Shown one piece after another: positions 33,188 to 41,892 of a DNA stretch of 64,000 nt. Position 1 is the first letter of the stretch. Each line of letters starts with the position of its first letter. The position numbers were made by a program, and so were the translations under genes. The stretch is taken from positions 1 to 64,000 of the forward strand of contig JAUYVI010000011.1 in the NCBI GenBank assembly GCA_030715195.1. The letters are read 5' to 3'. The DNA is from Dongia sedimenti (GTDB taxonomy: Bacteria > Pseudomonadota > Alphaproteobacteria > Dongiales > Dongiaceae). The notes beneath the pieces were generated by a model. The model saw only the letters and a program-made list of their open reading frames with translations, was not told the origin of the DNA and did no database searches.

Positions 33188-34606
33188 CTAGGCCGGAATA
33201 CCCGTTCCGACGACCCTGCGAAACCAGTCGTAACTGGCCTTCGGAATACGTTTCCGGTCATTGTCAAAGTCGACAAAGACCAATCCGAACCGCATCTTAT
33301 AACCCATCTGCCATTCGAAATTGTCGAGCAGAGACCAAGCCATGTAGCCCTTCACATTGCAACCCTCTTCGAGCGCTTCCTGAAGCGCCAGAAGGTGGTC
33401 GCGCAGGAACGTGATCCGTTCATCGTCCTGCACCGGTCCACCGCGCGGATCGTCGGCATAGGCGGCCCCGTTCTCAGTGATTAGGACCGGAGGATTGCCG
33501 TAGAGCGTCTTCAGCTGCAGCAGCATCTCCTTCAGACCCTGCGGCTCGACCGGCCAGCCATAGGCGGTGAACCGGTCGGCATGCGGCCGGCCCCAGCCGA
33601 CATCGAGCAGCCGGCCGGGCTCATGGCGCACGGTGCAGCGGCTGTAATAGTTCATGCCGATGAGGTCGACCGGCGTCTTCACCAGATCAAGGTCGTCCGG
33701 CTGCACCACCTTGCCCAGAGTCGGCACCAGGACCTCGGGCACCGTGCCCCGCATCAGCCCGTCGAGCGCCAGGCGATTCCAGACCGCGTCCCAGCGGATC
33801 GCCGCGTCGTGATCGACCCGGCTTTCGGTTTCCGGCACAACCGGTTGCAGGCTCAGCACGGTGCCGAGGGTGAGGCCGCTGCGTTCCTGGCGCAGCGCGC
33901 GCAAGGCGGCACCTTGCGCCAGGTTCTGGTGATGCAAAGCCTGCAGCACGCCGTCATTGCCGCCGGCGATACCGGGTGCGTGCTCGCCGGTGCCATGGCC
34001 GAAGATGGCATGGACCGAGGCTTCGTTCAGGATGAACCAGGTATCGACCCGGTCGCCCAGCCGCTTGCAAGCCGCCCGTGCATATTCCGATAACCAGGCG
34101 ATGCTGTCGCGGCTGAGCCAGCCGCCGCGCTCCTGCAAAGCCTGCGGCAAATCCCAGTGGTAGAGGCATGGCATCGGCTTGATGCCGGCCGCAAGCAGCC
34201 GGTCCACCAGCCGGTCGTAGAAGGCCCAGCCTTGCTCGTTCTGCCGACCGATCCCGTCCGGCACTACCCGTGGCCAGGCGATCGAGAAGCGATAGGCGCC
34301 GATCCCGAGGCCCTGCATCAGCGCGATGTCCTCCTCGAGCAGGTGATAATGGTCGCAAGCGATCTCCGGCGTGCCGCCATCGGCGATGCGGCCGGGCTGC
34401 TGGGCGAAGACATCCCAGATGCTGGGCGCCTTGCCGTCGATCTCCGCGGCGCCCTCGATCTGCGCCGCGGAAGTGGAGACGCCCCAGGTGAAATCCTCGG
34501 GAAACCGCGCGGCGGCGAAACCGCGGCGCGGCAAGAGCGGCAGCAAAGCCGCGCCGCCCAGGATGGCGCGCCGCGACAGCGCGAGCGATGATCGTCCACT
34601 GGCCAT
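33188..34606 (-). CDS. GH1-family beta-glucosidase with Tat signal
   Basis: 472 aa glycoside hydrolase family 1 protein. N-terminal twin-arginine signal SLALSRRAILGGAALLPLLP with an FAA cleavage region, then FPEDFTWGVSTSAAQIEGA. The acid/base segment reads WFILNEASVHAIFGHG; the usual NEP is NEA, with the catalytic Glu kept. The nucleophile is in VLITENGAAY (about Glu376). Sugar-site motifs YRFSIAWPRV, PCLYHWDLPQAL and AWSLLDNFEWQMGY are intact. ATG 34606 has AGGAAG upstream. A folded, Tat-exported periplasmic beta-glucosidase is implied. Single gene. Confidence 0.85.
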   Translation of the reverse strand: MASGRSSLALSRRAILGGAALLPLLPRRGFAAARFPEDFTWGVSTSAAQIEGAAEIDGKAPSIWDVFAQQPGRIADGGTPEIACDHYHLLEEDIALMQGLGIGAYRFSIAWPRVVPDGIGRQNEQGWAFYDRLVDRLLAAGIKPMPCLYHWDLPQALQERGGWLSRDSIAWLSEYARAACKRLGDRVDTWFILNEASVHAIFGHGTGEHAPGIAGGNDGVLQALHHQNLAQGAALRALRQERSGLTLGTVLSLQPVVPETESRVDHDAAIRWDAVWNRLALDGLMRGTVPEVLVPTLGKVVQPDDLDLVKTPVDLIGMNYYSRCTVRHEPGRLLDVGWGRPHADRFTAYGWPVEPQGLKEMLLQLKTLYGNPPVLITENGAAYADDPRGGPVQDDERITFLRDHLLALQEALEEGCNVKGYMAWSLLDNFEWQMGYKMRFGLVFVDFDNDRKRIPKASYDWFRRVVGTGIPA

Positions 34607-34670
34607 GGTCACTTCCTTCTGCGGCAGAAGGAAAGCACATCGGACAGGTGTTTGTTCCGTCCGGGGTGGT

Positions 34671-35894
34671 TCAGCCGCGGGCGGCGCGGACCTTATTGAG
34701 GTCCACCGGTGGCTGTGCGGTCTTCAGGAAGGCCTTGATGCTGCGGATCGCCTGGCGGGTGCGCGCCTCGTTCTCGACCAGGGCGAACCGGACATGGCCG
34801 TCGCCCTGCTCGCCGAAACCAGTACCCGGCGCCACGGCGACATTGGCCTCGGTCAGCAGCAGCTTCGAGAAATCGAGCGACCCCAGGTGCTGGAAGCGCT
34901 CCGGGATCGGCGCCCAGGCGAACATCGAGCCCGCCGGCGGATCGACCGGCCAGCCCGCGGCGCGCAGGCCCTCGATCAGCACGTCGCGGCGGCTCTTGTA
35001 GCGGGCGCGCATCTCCTCGACGCAATCCTGCGGGCCGTTGAGCGCCGCGGTCGCCGCCACCTGGATCGGCGTGAAGGCGCCGTAATCGAGATAGGACTTC
35101 ACGCGGGCGAGGGCGCCGATCAGCCGCGCGTTGCCGGCGCAGAAGCCGATGCGCCAGCCCGGCATAGAATAAGTCTTCGAGAGCGATGAGAACTCGACCG
35201 CGATCTCCTTGGCACCCGGCACCTGCAGCACGGAGGGCGGCGCCACGCCGTCGAAATAGACCTCGGCATAGGCGATGTCGGAGATGATGAAGATGCCGTG
35301 CTTGCGGCAGAACGCGACCACCTCCTCATAGAAATCGAGAGTCGCCATCTCCGCGGTCGGATTGCTGGGATAGTTGATGACGACCGCGACCGGCTTCGGC
35401 ACCGAATGCCGCACCGCGCGGTCCATCGCGTTCATGAACTCCGGGCCCGGCCGGAACGGGATCGAGCGGATCGCGGCCCCGGCGATGATGAAGCCGAAGG
35501 CGTGGATCGGATAGGAGGGGTTCGGCGCCAGGATGATGTCGCCGGGGCTGGTGATCGCCTGGGCGAGATTGGCGAGGCCTTCCTTCGAGCCCAGGGTGAC
35601 GATCGCCTCGCGCTCCGGATCGATCTCGACATTGAAGCGGCGGCCGTAATAGGCAGCGAGTGCCTTGCGCAGTCCCGGGATGCCGCGCGAGTTCGAATAG
35701 CGGTGGACCCGCGGATCGGCCAGGGTCTCGGTCAGCTTGTCGATGACATGCTTCGGCGGTGGCATGTCGGGATTGCCCATGCCGAAATCGACGATGTCCT
35801 GGCCGGCGGCCCGCGCGGCGGCCTTGAGCTTGTTCACCTCGGCGAACACGTAAGGCGGCAGGCGCTTGGTGCGGTAGAACTCGTTGTCGGTCAT
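34671..35894 (-). CDS. Class I/II aminotransferase (AlaC / LL-diaminopimelate aminotransferase-like)
   Basis: 407 aa PLP fold type I transaminase. N-terminal RLPPYVFAEVNKLKAAARAAG and FGMGNPDMPPPKHV are typical of the AlaC/DapL-like group. NYPSNPTAE binds the cofactor, and the PLP lysine lies in SSLSKTYSMPGWRIGF (about residue 241). The C-terminal arginine is in GHVRFALVENEAR. The reading frame stays open far upstream, but ATG 35894 gives the family's usual N-terminus. It would move an amino group between alanine (or a similar amino acid) and 2-oxoglutarate. It sits 95 bp after a response regulator gene but is probably unrelated. Confidence 0.82.
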   Translation of the reverse strand: MTDNEFYRTKRLPPYVFAEVNKLKAAARAAGQDIVDFGMGNPDMPPPKHVIDKLTETLADPRVHRYSNSRGIPGLRKALAAYYGRRFNVEIDPEREAIVTLGSKEGLANLAQAITSPGDIILAPNPSYPIHAFGFIIAGAAIRSIPFRPGPEFMNAMDRAVRHSVPKPVAVVINYPSNPTAEMATLDFYEEVVAFCRKHGIFIISDIAYAEVYFDGVAPPSVLQVPGAKEIAVEFSSLSKTYSMPGWRIGFCAGNARLIGALARVKSYLDYGAFTPIQVAATAALNGPQDCVEEMRARYKSRRDVLIEGLRAAGWPVDPPAGSMFAWAPIPERFQHLGSLDFSKLLLTEANVAVAPGTGFGEQGDGHVRFALVENEARTRQAIRSIKAFLKTAQPPVDLNKVRAARG

Positions 35895-35989
35895 CGGTCT
35901 CTGCTCTTGAAAGATGATACGGCATCTTTCCAGAGAAGGTCGGCATCGCCAAACGCTTTCTGCACCGCGAGCTGTGTACGGCTCTTGTT

Positions 35990-36919
35990 CTAAGAGTGGA
36001 GACCGGCCTCCAGCTTGTGCAGGGCCTGGATGGTCAGCGCCGCGGCCGAGGCGCGGTTCTCGACGCCCAGCTTCTCGAAGATCTGCTCCAGGTGCTTGTT
36101 GACGGTGCGCGGGCTGATGCCGAGCACGGTCGAGATGTCCTTGTTGGACTTGCCGCGGGCGATCCAGAGCAGCACCTCCGCCTCGCGGCCGGTCAGCGCG
36201 AAATGGCGGCGCAGGCGATCGACATCCTGGCGCGGCTCCACCTGGGTCACGCGGAGCAGCCGCTCGCCGGCTTGCACCTGGCCGAGATAGGCGAGCTCGA
36301 CCTTGCGCTCGCCGATGCTCCAGATATGGGTGACGCTGTCGGCGCCGCCTTCCGCGGCGCGCGCCATCCAGTCGATGATCTCGTCCGGCAGCCGGAAGTC
36401 GCTGTCCTGCGCCTCGGGGGAGATCTGCCGCAGCAGCCGCACCGCCTGGGGCGTCGACCAACGCAACGCGCCCTCCGGCGTCACTGACAGCAGGAACCGC
36501 CCGGTGGCATCGAGCGCCGAATGCGCCGCGGCCGAGCGGCGCGCGTTGCGGAGATGCACCCGGACCCGCGCCAGCAGCTCATCGACCACGATCGGCTTGG
36601 TCAGATAATCGACCCCGCCGACCTCCAGCCCGCGCACGATATGCTCGGTCTCGCTCAAACCCGTCATGAAGATGACCGGCACATGCGCCAGGTGATCGAT
36701 CGTCTTCAGTTGCCGGCAGGTCTCGAATCCGCCGATCCCCGGCATCACCGCGTCGAGCAGGATGAGATCGGGCGTCAGCTGCTCGGTCAGAGTGAGGGCG
36801 CTTTCGCCGTCGAGGGCAACCAGGACGGTGGCGCCGGTGCTCTCGATCGCCTGGGTCAGGAAGCCGAGCGTGTCCGGCGAATCATCGACCACCAGGATGA
36901 TGTCGCGGCGCGGCTCCAT
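35990..36919 (-). CDS. Response regulator, receiver plus LuxR-type DNA-binding domain
   Basis: About 309 aa. N-terminal receiver domain (LVVDDSPDTLGFL, phospho-Asp in LILLDAVMPGIGG, FMTG and YLTKPI signature residues), a roughly 100-residue middle region, and a C-terminal LuxR/NarL helix-turn-helix (LTGREAEVLLWIARGKSNKD and LGISPRTVNKHLEQIFEKLG). The stop of the giant hybrid kinase gene lies immediately upstream, so the pair is cotranscribed. The start could be ATG 36919 or TTG 36946, the latter with a good GGAGG. It is the probable output of the transporter-kinase and a candidate regulator of the urea importer operon. Confidence 0.85.
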   Translation of the reverse strand: MEPRRDIILVVDDSPDTLGFLTQAIESTGATVLVALDGESALTLTEQLTPDLILLDAVMPGIGGFETCRQLKTIDHLAHVPVIFMTGLSETEHIVRGLEVGGVDYLTKPIVVDELLARVRVHLRNARRSAAAHSALDATGRFLLSVTPEGALRWSTPQAVRLLRQISPEAQDSDFRLPDEIIDWMARAAEGGADSVTHIWSIGERKVELAYLGQVQAGERLLRVTQVEPRQDVDRLRRHFALTGREAEVLLWIARGKSNKDISTVLGISPRTVNKHLEQIFEKLGVENRASAAALTIQALHKLEAGLHS

Positions 36920-36926
36920 GGACTCC

Positions 36927-39900
36927 TCAGGAAGCGGCGCGTTCAAGCAGGGCCTCCAAGCGCGCCATGTATTGCTTCAGCTCGAAATTGCGCACCAGCC
37001 CGCGCAGCTCGCCGATGATCGATGCGTGCTCGGGGCTGGCGCCGGCCACCTCGTCCAGCTTGGCTTCGATGCCGCGGACATAGCCGATCTTTCCGAGGCG
37101 GTGCAGGTCGGCGAGGTGCTGCATCGGCAGCGGCGCGGCGGGAATCTCCGGCCTGGTCACGCTCGCCTCGTCATAGATCCAGTCGAGGCCCAGCGCGTCG
37201 CGGATCGCGCCGAGCAGGTGGTTCACGTCGATCGGCTTGGTGACGAAGGCGGTGTCGTCGAAGCTGTGCGCCTGCATCTGTTCGTCGGCATTGGCCGAGA
37301 CGATGATGATAGGGATCGCCCGAGCGCTCTCCCGCAAGCGCCGCGCCACTTCCCAGCCGTCCATCTCCGGCATGGTGAGATCGAGCAAAGCGAGGTCGGG
37401 CGGGTTCGCCGCCGCGCGCTCGAGGCAGATCGCGCCGTTCTGCGCGGTTTCGAGTTCGAAGCCGAGCGGCGTCAGCAGTTCATTGAGCAGGTCGAGATGG
37501 CCCAGATCATCGTCGGCCGCGAGAATTCGCCGCCGCGACCCGCGATAACCCAGGATCCGCCGCTGCCGCGCCGCCACGACCGGCGGGCTCGCTTCGGAGA
37601 GCATCAGTCGCACGCGGAACAGGCTGCCCTCGCCGACCGTGCTTTCGACCGAGACCTCGCCGCCCATGATCTCGGCCAGGAGCTTGGTGATGGTGAGGCC
37701 CAAGCCCGTCCCGGGCACGCCGAGCGCGCTTGCCGTCTTGCCGCGCTCGAACGGCTGGAAGATGCGCGCGAGGTCGCCGGCATCGATGCCGATGCCGGTG
37801 TCGGCGACCTCGAACTCGGATATCTGGCCGCGGTGCCGGGCCCGGAACACCACGCCGCCCTGGCGGGTGTACTTGACGGCGTTGGAGAGCAGGTTGATCA
37901 GCACCTGCCGCAGTCTTTTCTCGTCGGCGAAGACATAGCGCGGCAGAAGCGGCGAGGGCTCGTAGCGGAACTGAATGCCCTTGGTGCCGGCCTGGATTCG
38001 GAACATATCGACCAGCTGCTCCAGGAGCTCGGTCAGCGCGATCCGGTCGCGGTTGAGCTGGAGGCGCCCGGCCTCGATCTTCGCAATATCGAGCAACCCG
38101 TCCACCAGCGTCGAGAGATGCTCGGAGCTGCGCCGGATCACCCGCACCGCATCCTGCTGATGCGCGGACAAGGCGGCGTCGCGTTCCATCAGCTGCGCAT
38201 AGCCGAACACCGCATTCAAGGGCGCCCGGATCTCGTGGCTGACGCCGACGATGTAGCGGCTCTTGGCGAGATTGGCCGCCTCGGCCACGCTCTTGGCCTT
38301 CTGCAACTGGTCGTAAGTGCGTTCATGCGCCTCGATCTCGTGGGTCAGCATCTGGGTCTGCCGCTCCGTCTCCTCTTCCGCGACCTGACGGCTCTCATGC
38401 GCCAGCACCATCAGCCAGGCGACGATGCCGGAGATCCCGAACAGCGCGAAATACACCGAGAGCAAGGTGGTGCGCACCGTGGCGGTATCGCCGGCGGCCC
38501 CCGCAGTGCCCTGGAACACGCCGATCAGGAGCAGCGTGCCCGCGATCACCAGGTTGAAGGTGATGAACAGGCCGGCGAACTTTCCCAGCCGCGAGTTCAA
38601 GCCGATCGCCAGGCGTCCCGGAAGAATTTTCCGCAGGGCGAGCTGCAGCTGGTCGGTGAAGCGACTGTTGGTCTTGCAGAGATCGTGGCAGCGCGCGTCC
38701 AGGGTGCAGCAGAGCGAGCAGATCGGTCCGACATAGGCCGGGCAATAGGACATGTCCTCGCGCTCGAACTGGTGCTCGCAGATACAGCAGCGCACCAGCT
38801 TGGCACCATCCCAGTCGGTCTCCGGCTCGCGGGCGATGTAGTAGCGCCCCTTGGTCCAGAGCGCGATCAGCGGCGCCGCGGCGATCGCGACGAACAGGCC
38901 GACGAAGGCGGCCAGCGCCTGCAAGGTCTCGCCGAACAGGCCGAAATAGGCCGAGGTCGAGAGCAGGATCGAGATCAGCATCGCGCCGACGCCGACCGGA
39001 TTGACATCGTAGAGATGGGCGCGGCGGAACTCTATGCCTTTGGGGCTGAGGCCCAGCGGCTTGTTGATGACCAGGTCGGCGACCAGCGCACCGATCCAGG
39101 CGACCGCGAAGTTGGAATAGAGGCCGAGGATCTTCTCGATCGCCGAGAAGATGCCGATTTCCATCAGCAGCAAAGCGAGCAGTGCGTTGAACACCACCCA
39201 GACCACCCGGCCGGGATGGCTGTGGGTCAGGCGGGAGAAGAAGTTCGACCAGGCGATCGAGCCCGCATAGACGTTGGTGACGTTGATCTTGATCTGGCAG
39301 GTGATGACCAGGATGCCGGTCAGCACGGTGGCGGTCTGCGGCGACAGCGACATCGCCTCGAAGGCGACGCGGAAGAGCTGGGTCGGCTCGGCCGCGCGCT
39401 CGACCGGGACGCCATGCCGCAGTGCCAGGACCGCCAGGAAGGAGCCGGCCAGCAGCTTGATGGCGCCGATGAAGATCCAGCCCGGGCCGGAGGGCAGCAG
39501 CGCCGCCCACCACAGCAGCCGCGCGCGCAAGCCGCCTTCCGGCTTCGGCGACGGCAGAAAGCGGAGGTAGTCGGCCTGCTCGCCAATCTGCGGCGCGAAG
39601 GAGAGCAGGGTGGAAGCCGCGAGGCCGAACAGGATCAGGTTGAACCCGCCGGCGTTCTCTTCCGAACCGACGAAAGCCGTCCAATCACGCAACGCCGGCG
39701 CGTCGCTGAAGCCGATCGTGATGAGCGGCGCGAATTGCAGGATCAGCCAGATCGGCTGGGTCCAGACCTGCAGCCCGCTGATCAACCGGATGCCGTAGGT
39801 CACGATCGGGATGACCACCAGGGCGCAGACGATATAGGCGACCCAGAGCGGCATCGCGAACCACATCTCCAGCGCCAAAGCCATGATCACCGCCTCGACC

Positions 39901-40292
39901 GAGAACAGGAGGAAGGTGAACGAGGCATAGATCAGCGAGGTGATGGTGGAGCCGATATAGCCGAAGCCGGCGCCGCGGGTCAGCAGATCGACATCGACGC
40001 CATATTTGCTGGCCGTGTAGCTGATCGGCAGTCCGGTCAGGAAGATCAGCACGCCCACGACGGCGATCGCCATGACGGTGTTGTCGAAGCCGTAGGCAAG
40101 GGTGAGGGCACCGCCGATCGCCTCGCAGGCCAGGAACGAGATGGCGCCCAGCGCCGTGTTGGAGACCCGGAACAGCGACCAGCGCCGCGCCCCATGCGCG
40201 GTGAAGCGCAGCGCATAGTCCTCCAGGGTCTGGTTGCCGACCCATTGATTGTATTGCCGCCGGACCCGGGCAATGCGCTGTCGGCCGGTCAT
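36927..40292 (-). CDS. NCS1-type transporter fused to hybrid histidine kinase/response regulator
   Basis: 1121 aa. Residues about 10-480 are an NCS1-like (cytosine/purine/hydantoin) transporter with some 12 hydrophobic helices, opening QYNQWVGNQTLEDYALRFTA. A Cys-rich patch at about 500-535 (CCICEHQFE, SYCPAYVGPICSLCC, CHDLCK) looks like a zinc or iron-sulfur binding module. Two further helices follow (about 560-640). The kinase has SHEIRAPLNAVFGYAQ (His about 684), LINLLSNAVKYT, ADTGIGID and GTGLGLTITKLL. A receiver follows with LLDLTMPEMDGW (Asp about 969) and a C-terminal helical tail. Divergent from urtA. It probably senses a nitrogen compound at or through the transporter domain and signals to the 35990-36919 regulator. 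Confidence 0.85.
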   Translation of the reverse strand: MTGRQRIARVRRQYNQWVGNQTLEDYALRFTAHGARRWSLFRVSNTALGAISFLACEAIGGALTLAYGFDNTVMAIAVVGVLIFLTGLPISYTASKYGVDVDLLTRGAGFGYIGSTITSLIYASFTFLLFSVEAVIMALALEMWFAMPLWVAYIVCALVVIPIVTYGIRLISGLQVWTQPIWLILQFAPLITIGFSDAPALRDWTAFVGSEENAGGFNLILFGLAASTLLSFAPQIGEQADYLRFLPSPKPEGGLRARLLWWAALLPSGPGWIFIGAIKLLAGSFLAVLALRHGVPVERAAEPTQLFRVAFEAMSLSPQTATVLTGILVITCQIKINVTNVYAGSIAWSNFFSRLTHSHPGRVVWVVFNALLALLLMEIGIFSAIEKILGLYSNFAVAWIGALVADLVINKPLGLSPKGIEFRRAHLYDVNPVGVGAMLISILLSTSAYFGLFGETLQALAAFVGLFVAIAAAPLIALWTKGRYYIAREPETDWDGAKLVRCCICEHQFEREDMSYCPAYVGPICSLCCTLDARCHDLCKTNSRFTDQLQLALRKILPGRLAIGLNSRLGKFAGLFITFNLVIAGTLLLIGVFQGTAGAAGDTATVRTTLLSVYFALFGISGIVAWLMVLAHESRQVAEEETERQTQMLTHEIEAHERTYDQLQKAKSVAEAANLAKSRYIVGVSHEIRAPLNAVFGYAQLMERDAALSAHQQDAVRVIRRSSEHLSTLVDGLLDIAKIEAGRLQLNRDRIALTELLEQLVDMFRIQAGTKGIQFRYEPSPLLPRYVFADEKRLRQVLINLLSNAVKYTRQGGVVFRARHRGQISEFEVADTGIGIDAGDLARIFQPFERGKTASALGVPGTGLGLTITKLLAEIMGGEVSVESTVGEGSLFRVRLMLSEASPPVVAARQRRILGYRGSRRRILAADDDLGHLDLLNELLTPLGFELETAQNGAICLERAAANPPDLALLDLTMPEMDGWEVARRLRESARAIPIIIVSANADEQMQAHSFDDTAFVTKPIDVNHLLGAIRDALGLDWIYDEASVTRPEIPAAPLPMQHLADLHRLGKIGYVRGIEAKLDEVAGASPEHASIIGELRGLVRNFELKQYMARLEALLERAAS

Positions 40293-40542
40293 CCCCTGAG
40301 CGCTCAGCCTCCGTCCCTAAGTGTGCGCTGGCCCGAGTATGCGCCGCACTGTCGCTGCGCTGCAATATACGTCAAATGCCCCATACCCAGTTTTGTCATC
40401 GGGGCGTTAGATGCCTCTAACAATCAGAAAAGCCGAGATTTTCTGTGGATGGCAGATCCGGTGGGAAACCGCCGCGTGCCGGCCATGGGCGCTCGGATAA
40501 TGCGACGCAACATGGGACGGCTTCTCAACAATGGAGACTAGG

Positions 40543-41838
40543 ATGAAGATCGGAAAGACAAAATTGGCACTCGCCGCGGGTCTCGCGATGGGCCTCGGGA
40601 CGGCCAGCGCCTCGGCCGAAGACACGATCAAGGTCGGAATCCTGCACTCGCTCTCGGGGACGATGGCGATCAGCGAGACGACCCTGAAAGACGTCATGCT
40701 GATGCTGATCGACGAGCAGAACAAGAAGGGCGGGCTGCTCGGCAAGAAACTGGAAGCGGTGGTGGTCGATCCGGCGTCCAACTGGCCGCTCTTCGCCGAG
40801 AAGGCGAAGCAGCTCCTCGAAGTGGACAAGGTCGCCGCCACCTTCGGCTGCTGGACCTCGGTCAGCCGCAAATCGGTACTGCCGGTGTTCGAGCATGACA
40901 ACGGCATCCTGTTCTATCCGGTGCAATACGAAGGCGAGGAGAGCTCGCGCAACGTCTTCTACACCGGTGCCGCACCCAACCAGCAGGCGATCCCGGCGGT
41001 CGATTACCTGATGAACGAGGAAGGCGTGAAGCGCTGGGTGCTGGAAGGCACCGACTACGTCTATCCGCGCACCACCAACAAGATCCTCGAAGCCTACCTC
41101 AAGCTCAAGGGCGTGCCGGCCGAGGACATCATGGTCAACTATACGCCGTTCGGCTTCTCCGACTGGCAGACCGAGGTCGGCAACATCAAGAAGTTCGGCT
41201 CGGCCGGCAAGAAGACCGCCGTGGTCTCGACCGTCAACGGCGACGCCAACGTGCCGTTCTACAAGGAGCTCGGCAACCAGGGCGTCAAGGCGACCGACAT
41301 CCCGGTCGTGGCCTTCTCGGTCGGCGAGGAAGAGCTGGCCGGCCTCGACACCAAGCCTCTGGTCGGCCATCTGGCCGCCTGGAACTACTTCATGAGCGTG
41401 GACGCGCCGGAGAACAAGGCGTTCATCGACGAGTGGCACAAGTTCACCAAGAACGACAAGCGCACCACCAACGATCCCATGGAGGCCCATTACATCGGCT
41501 TCAACATGTGGGTGAAGGCGGTGGAGAAGGCCGGCACCATCGATCCCGACGCGGTGATCGACGCGATGATCGGCGTTTCGGTGCCGAACCTGACCGGTGG
41601 ATATTCGGCGATGATGCCGAACCACCACATCACCAAGCCGGTGCTGATCGGCGAGATCCAGGCGGACGGCCAGCTCGACACCGTGTGGCAGACCTCCGGT
41701 CTCGTCCCCGGCGACGAGTGGTCCGACTATCTCGACGGATCGAAGGACCTGATCTCCGATTGGCGCGCGCCGCTCTCCTGCGGGAACTTCAACACCAAGA
41801 CCGGCAAGTGCGGTGGTGAAACCGTCGCGACCCAATAA
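40543..41838 (+). CDS. urtA: Urea ABC transporter substrate-binding protein UrtA
   Basis: 431 aa periplasmic type I binding protein of the amide/urea branch. Signal peptide MKIGKTKLALAAGLAMGLG with ASA-ED cleavage. The mature N-terminus DTIKVGILHSLSGTMAISET and the segments FGCWTSVSRKSVLPVFE and LFYPVQYEGEE are hallmark UrtA sequences. ATG 40543 has GGAG 6 bp upstream and is preferred over ATG 40531. First gene of urtABCDE; delivers urea to the UrtB-UrtC channel. Divergent from the transporter-kinase with a 250-bp gap in which I found no clear sigma-54 site. Confidence 0.93.
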   Translation: MKIGKTKLALAAGLAMGLGTASASAEDTIKVGILHSLSGTMAISETTLKDVMLMLIDEQNKKGGLLGKKLEAVVVDPASNWPLFAEKAKQLLEVDKVAATFGCWTSVSRKSVLPVFEHDNGILFYPVQYEGEESSRNVFYTGAAPNQQAIPAVDYLMNEEGVKRWVLEGTDYVYPRTTNKILEAYLKLKGVPAEDIMVNYTPFGFSDWQTEVGNIKKFGSAGKKTAVVSTVNGDANVPFYKELGNQGVKATDIPVVAFSVGEEELAGLDTKPLVGHLAAWNYFMSVDAPENKAFIDEWHKFTKNDKRTTNDPMEAHYIGFNMWVKAVEKAGTIDPDAVIDAMIGVSVPNLTGGYSAMMPNHHITKPVLIGEIQADGQLDTVWQTSGLVPGDEWSDYLDGSKDLISDWRAPLSCGNFNTKTGKCGGETVATQ

Positions 41839-41892
41839 CGGGACGCTGCTATTGGGCGGCCGTGTCGGGGGACGCGGCCGCCCGATCGGCGG

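Noticed and set aside
34671-36461. 596-aa version of the aminotransferase with an N-terminal extension
   Set aside because: The extra N-terminus is the antisense/alternate frame of the response regulator gene and has no domain; ATG 35894 gives the family start.
36762-40541. 1259-codon open frame antisense to the transporter-kinase gene
   Set aside because: It mirrors a clear multi-domain kinase on the other strand; its translation is low-complexity (His/Arg/Asp-rich) without domains. High-GC shadow.
40293-40542. Sigma-54 promoter for urtA
   Set aside because: Nitrogen genes often use one, but I found no GG-N10-GC core with a good TGGCAC/TTGCA match; the nearest candidates have 9-bp spacing.
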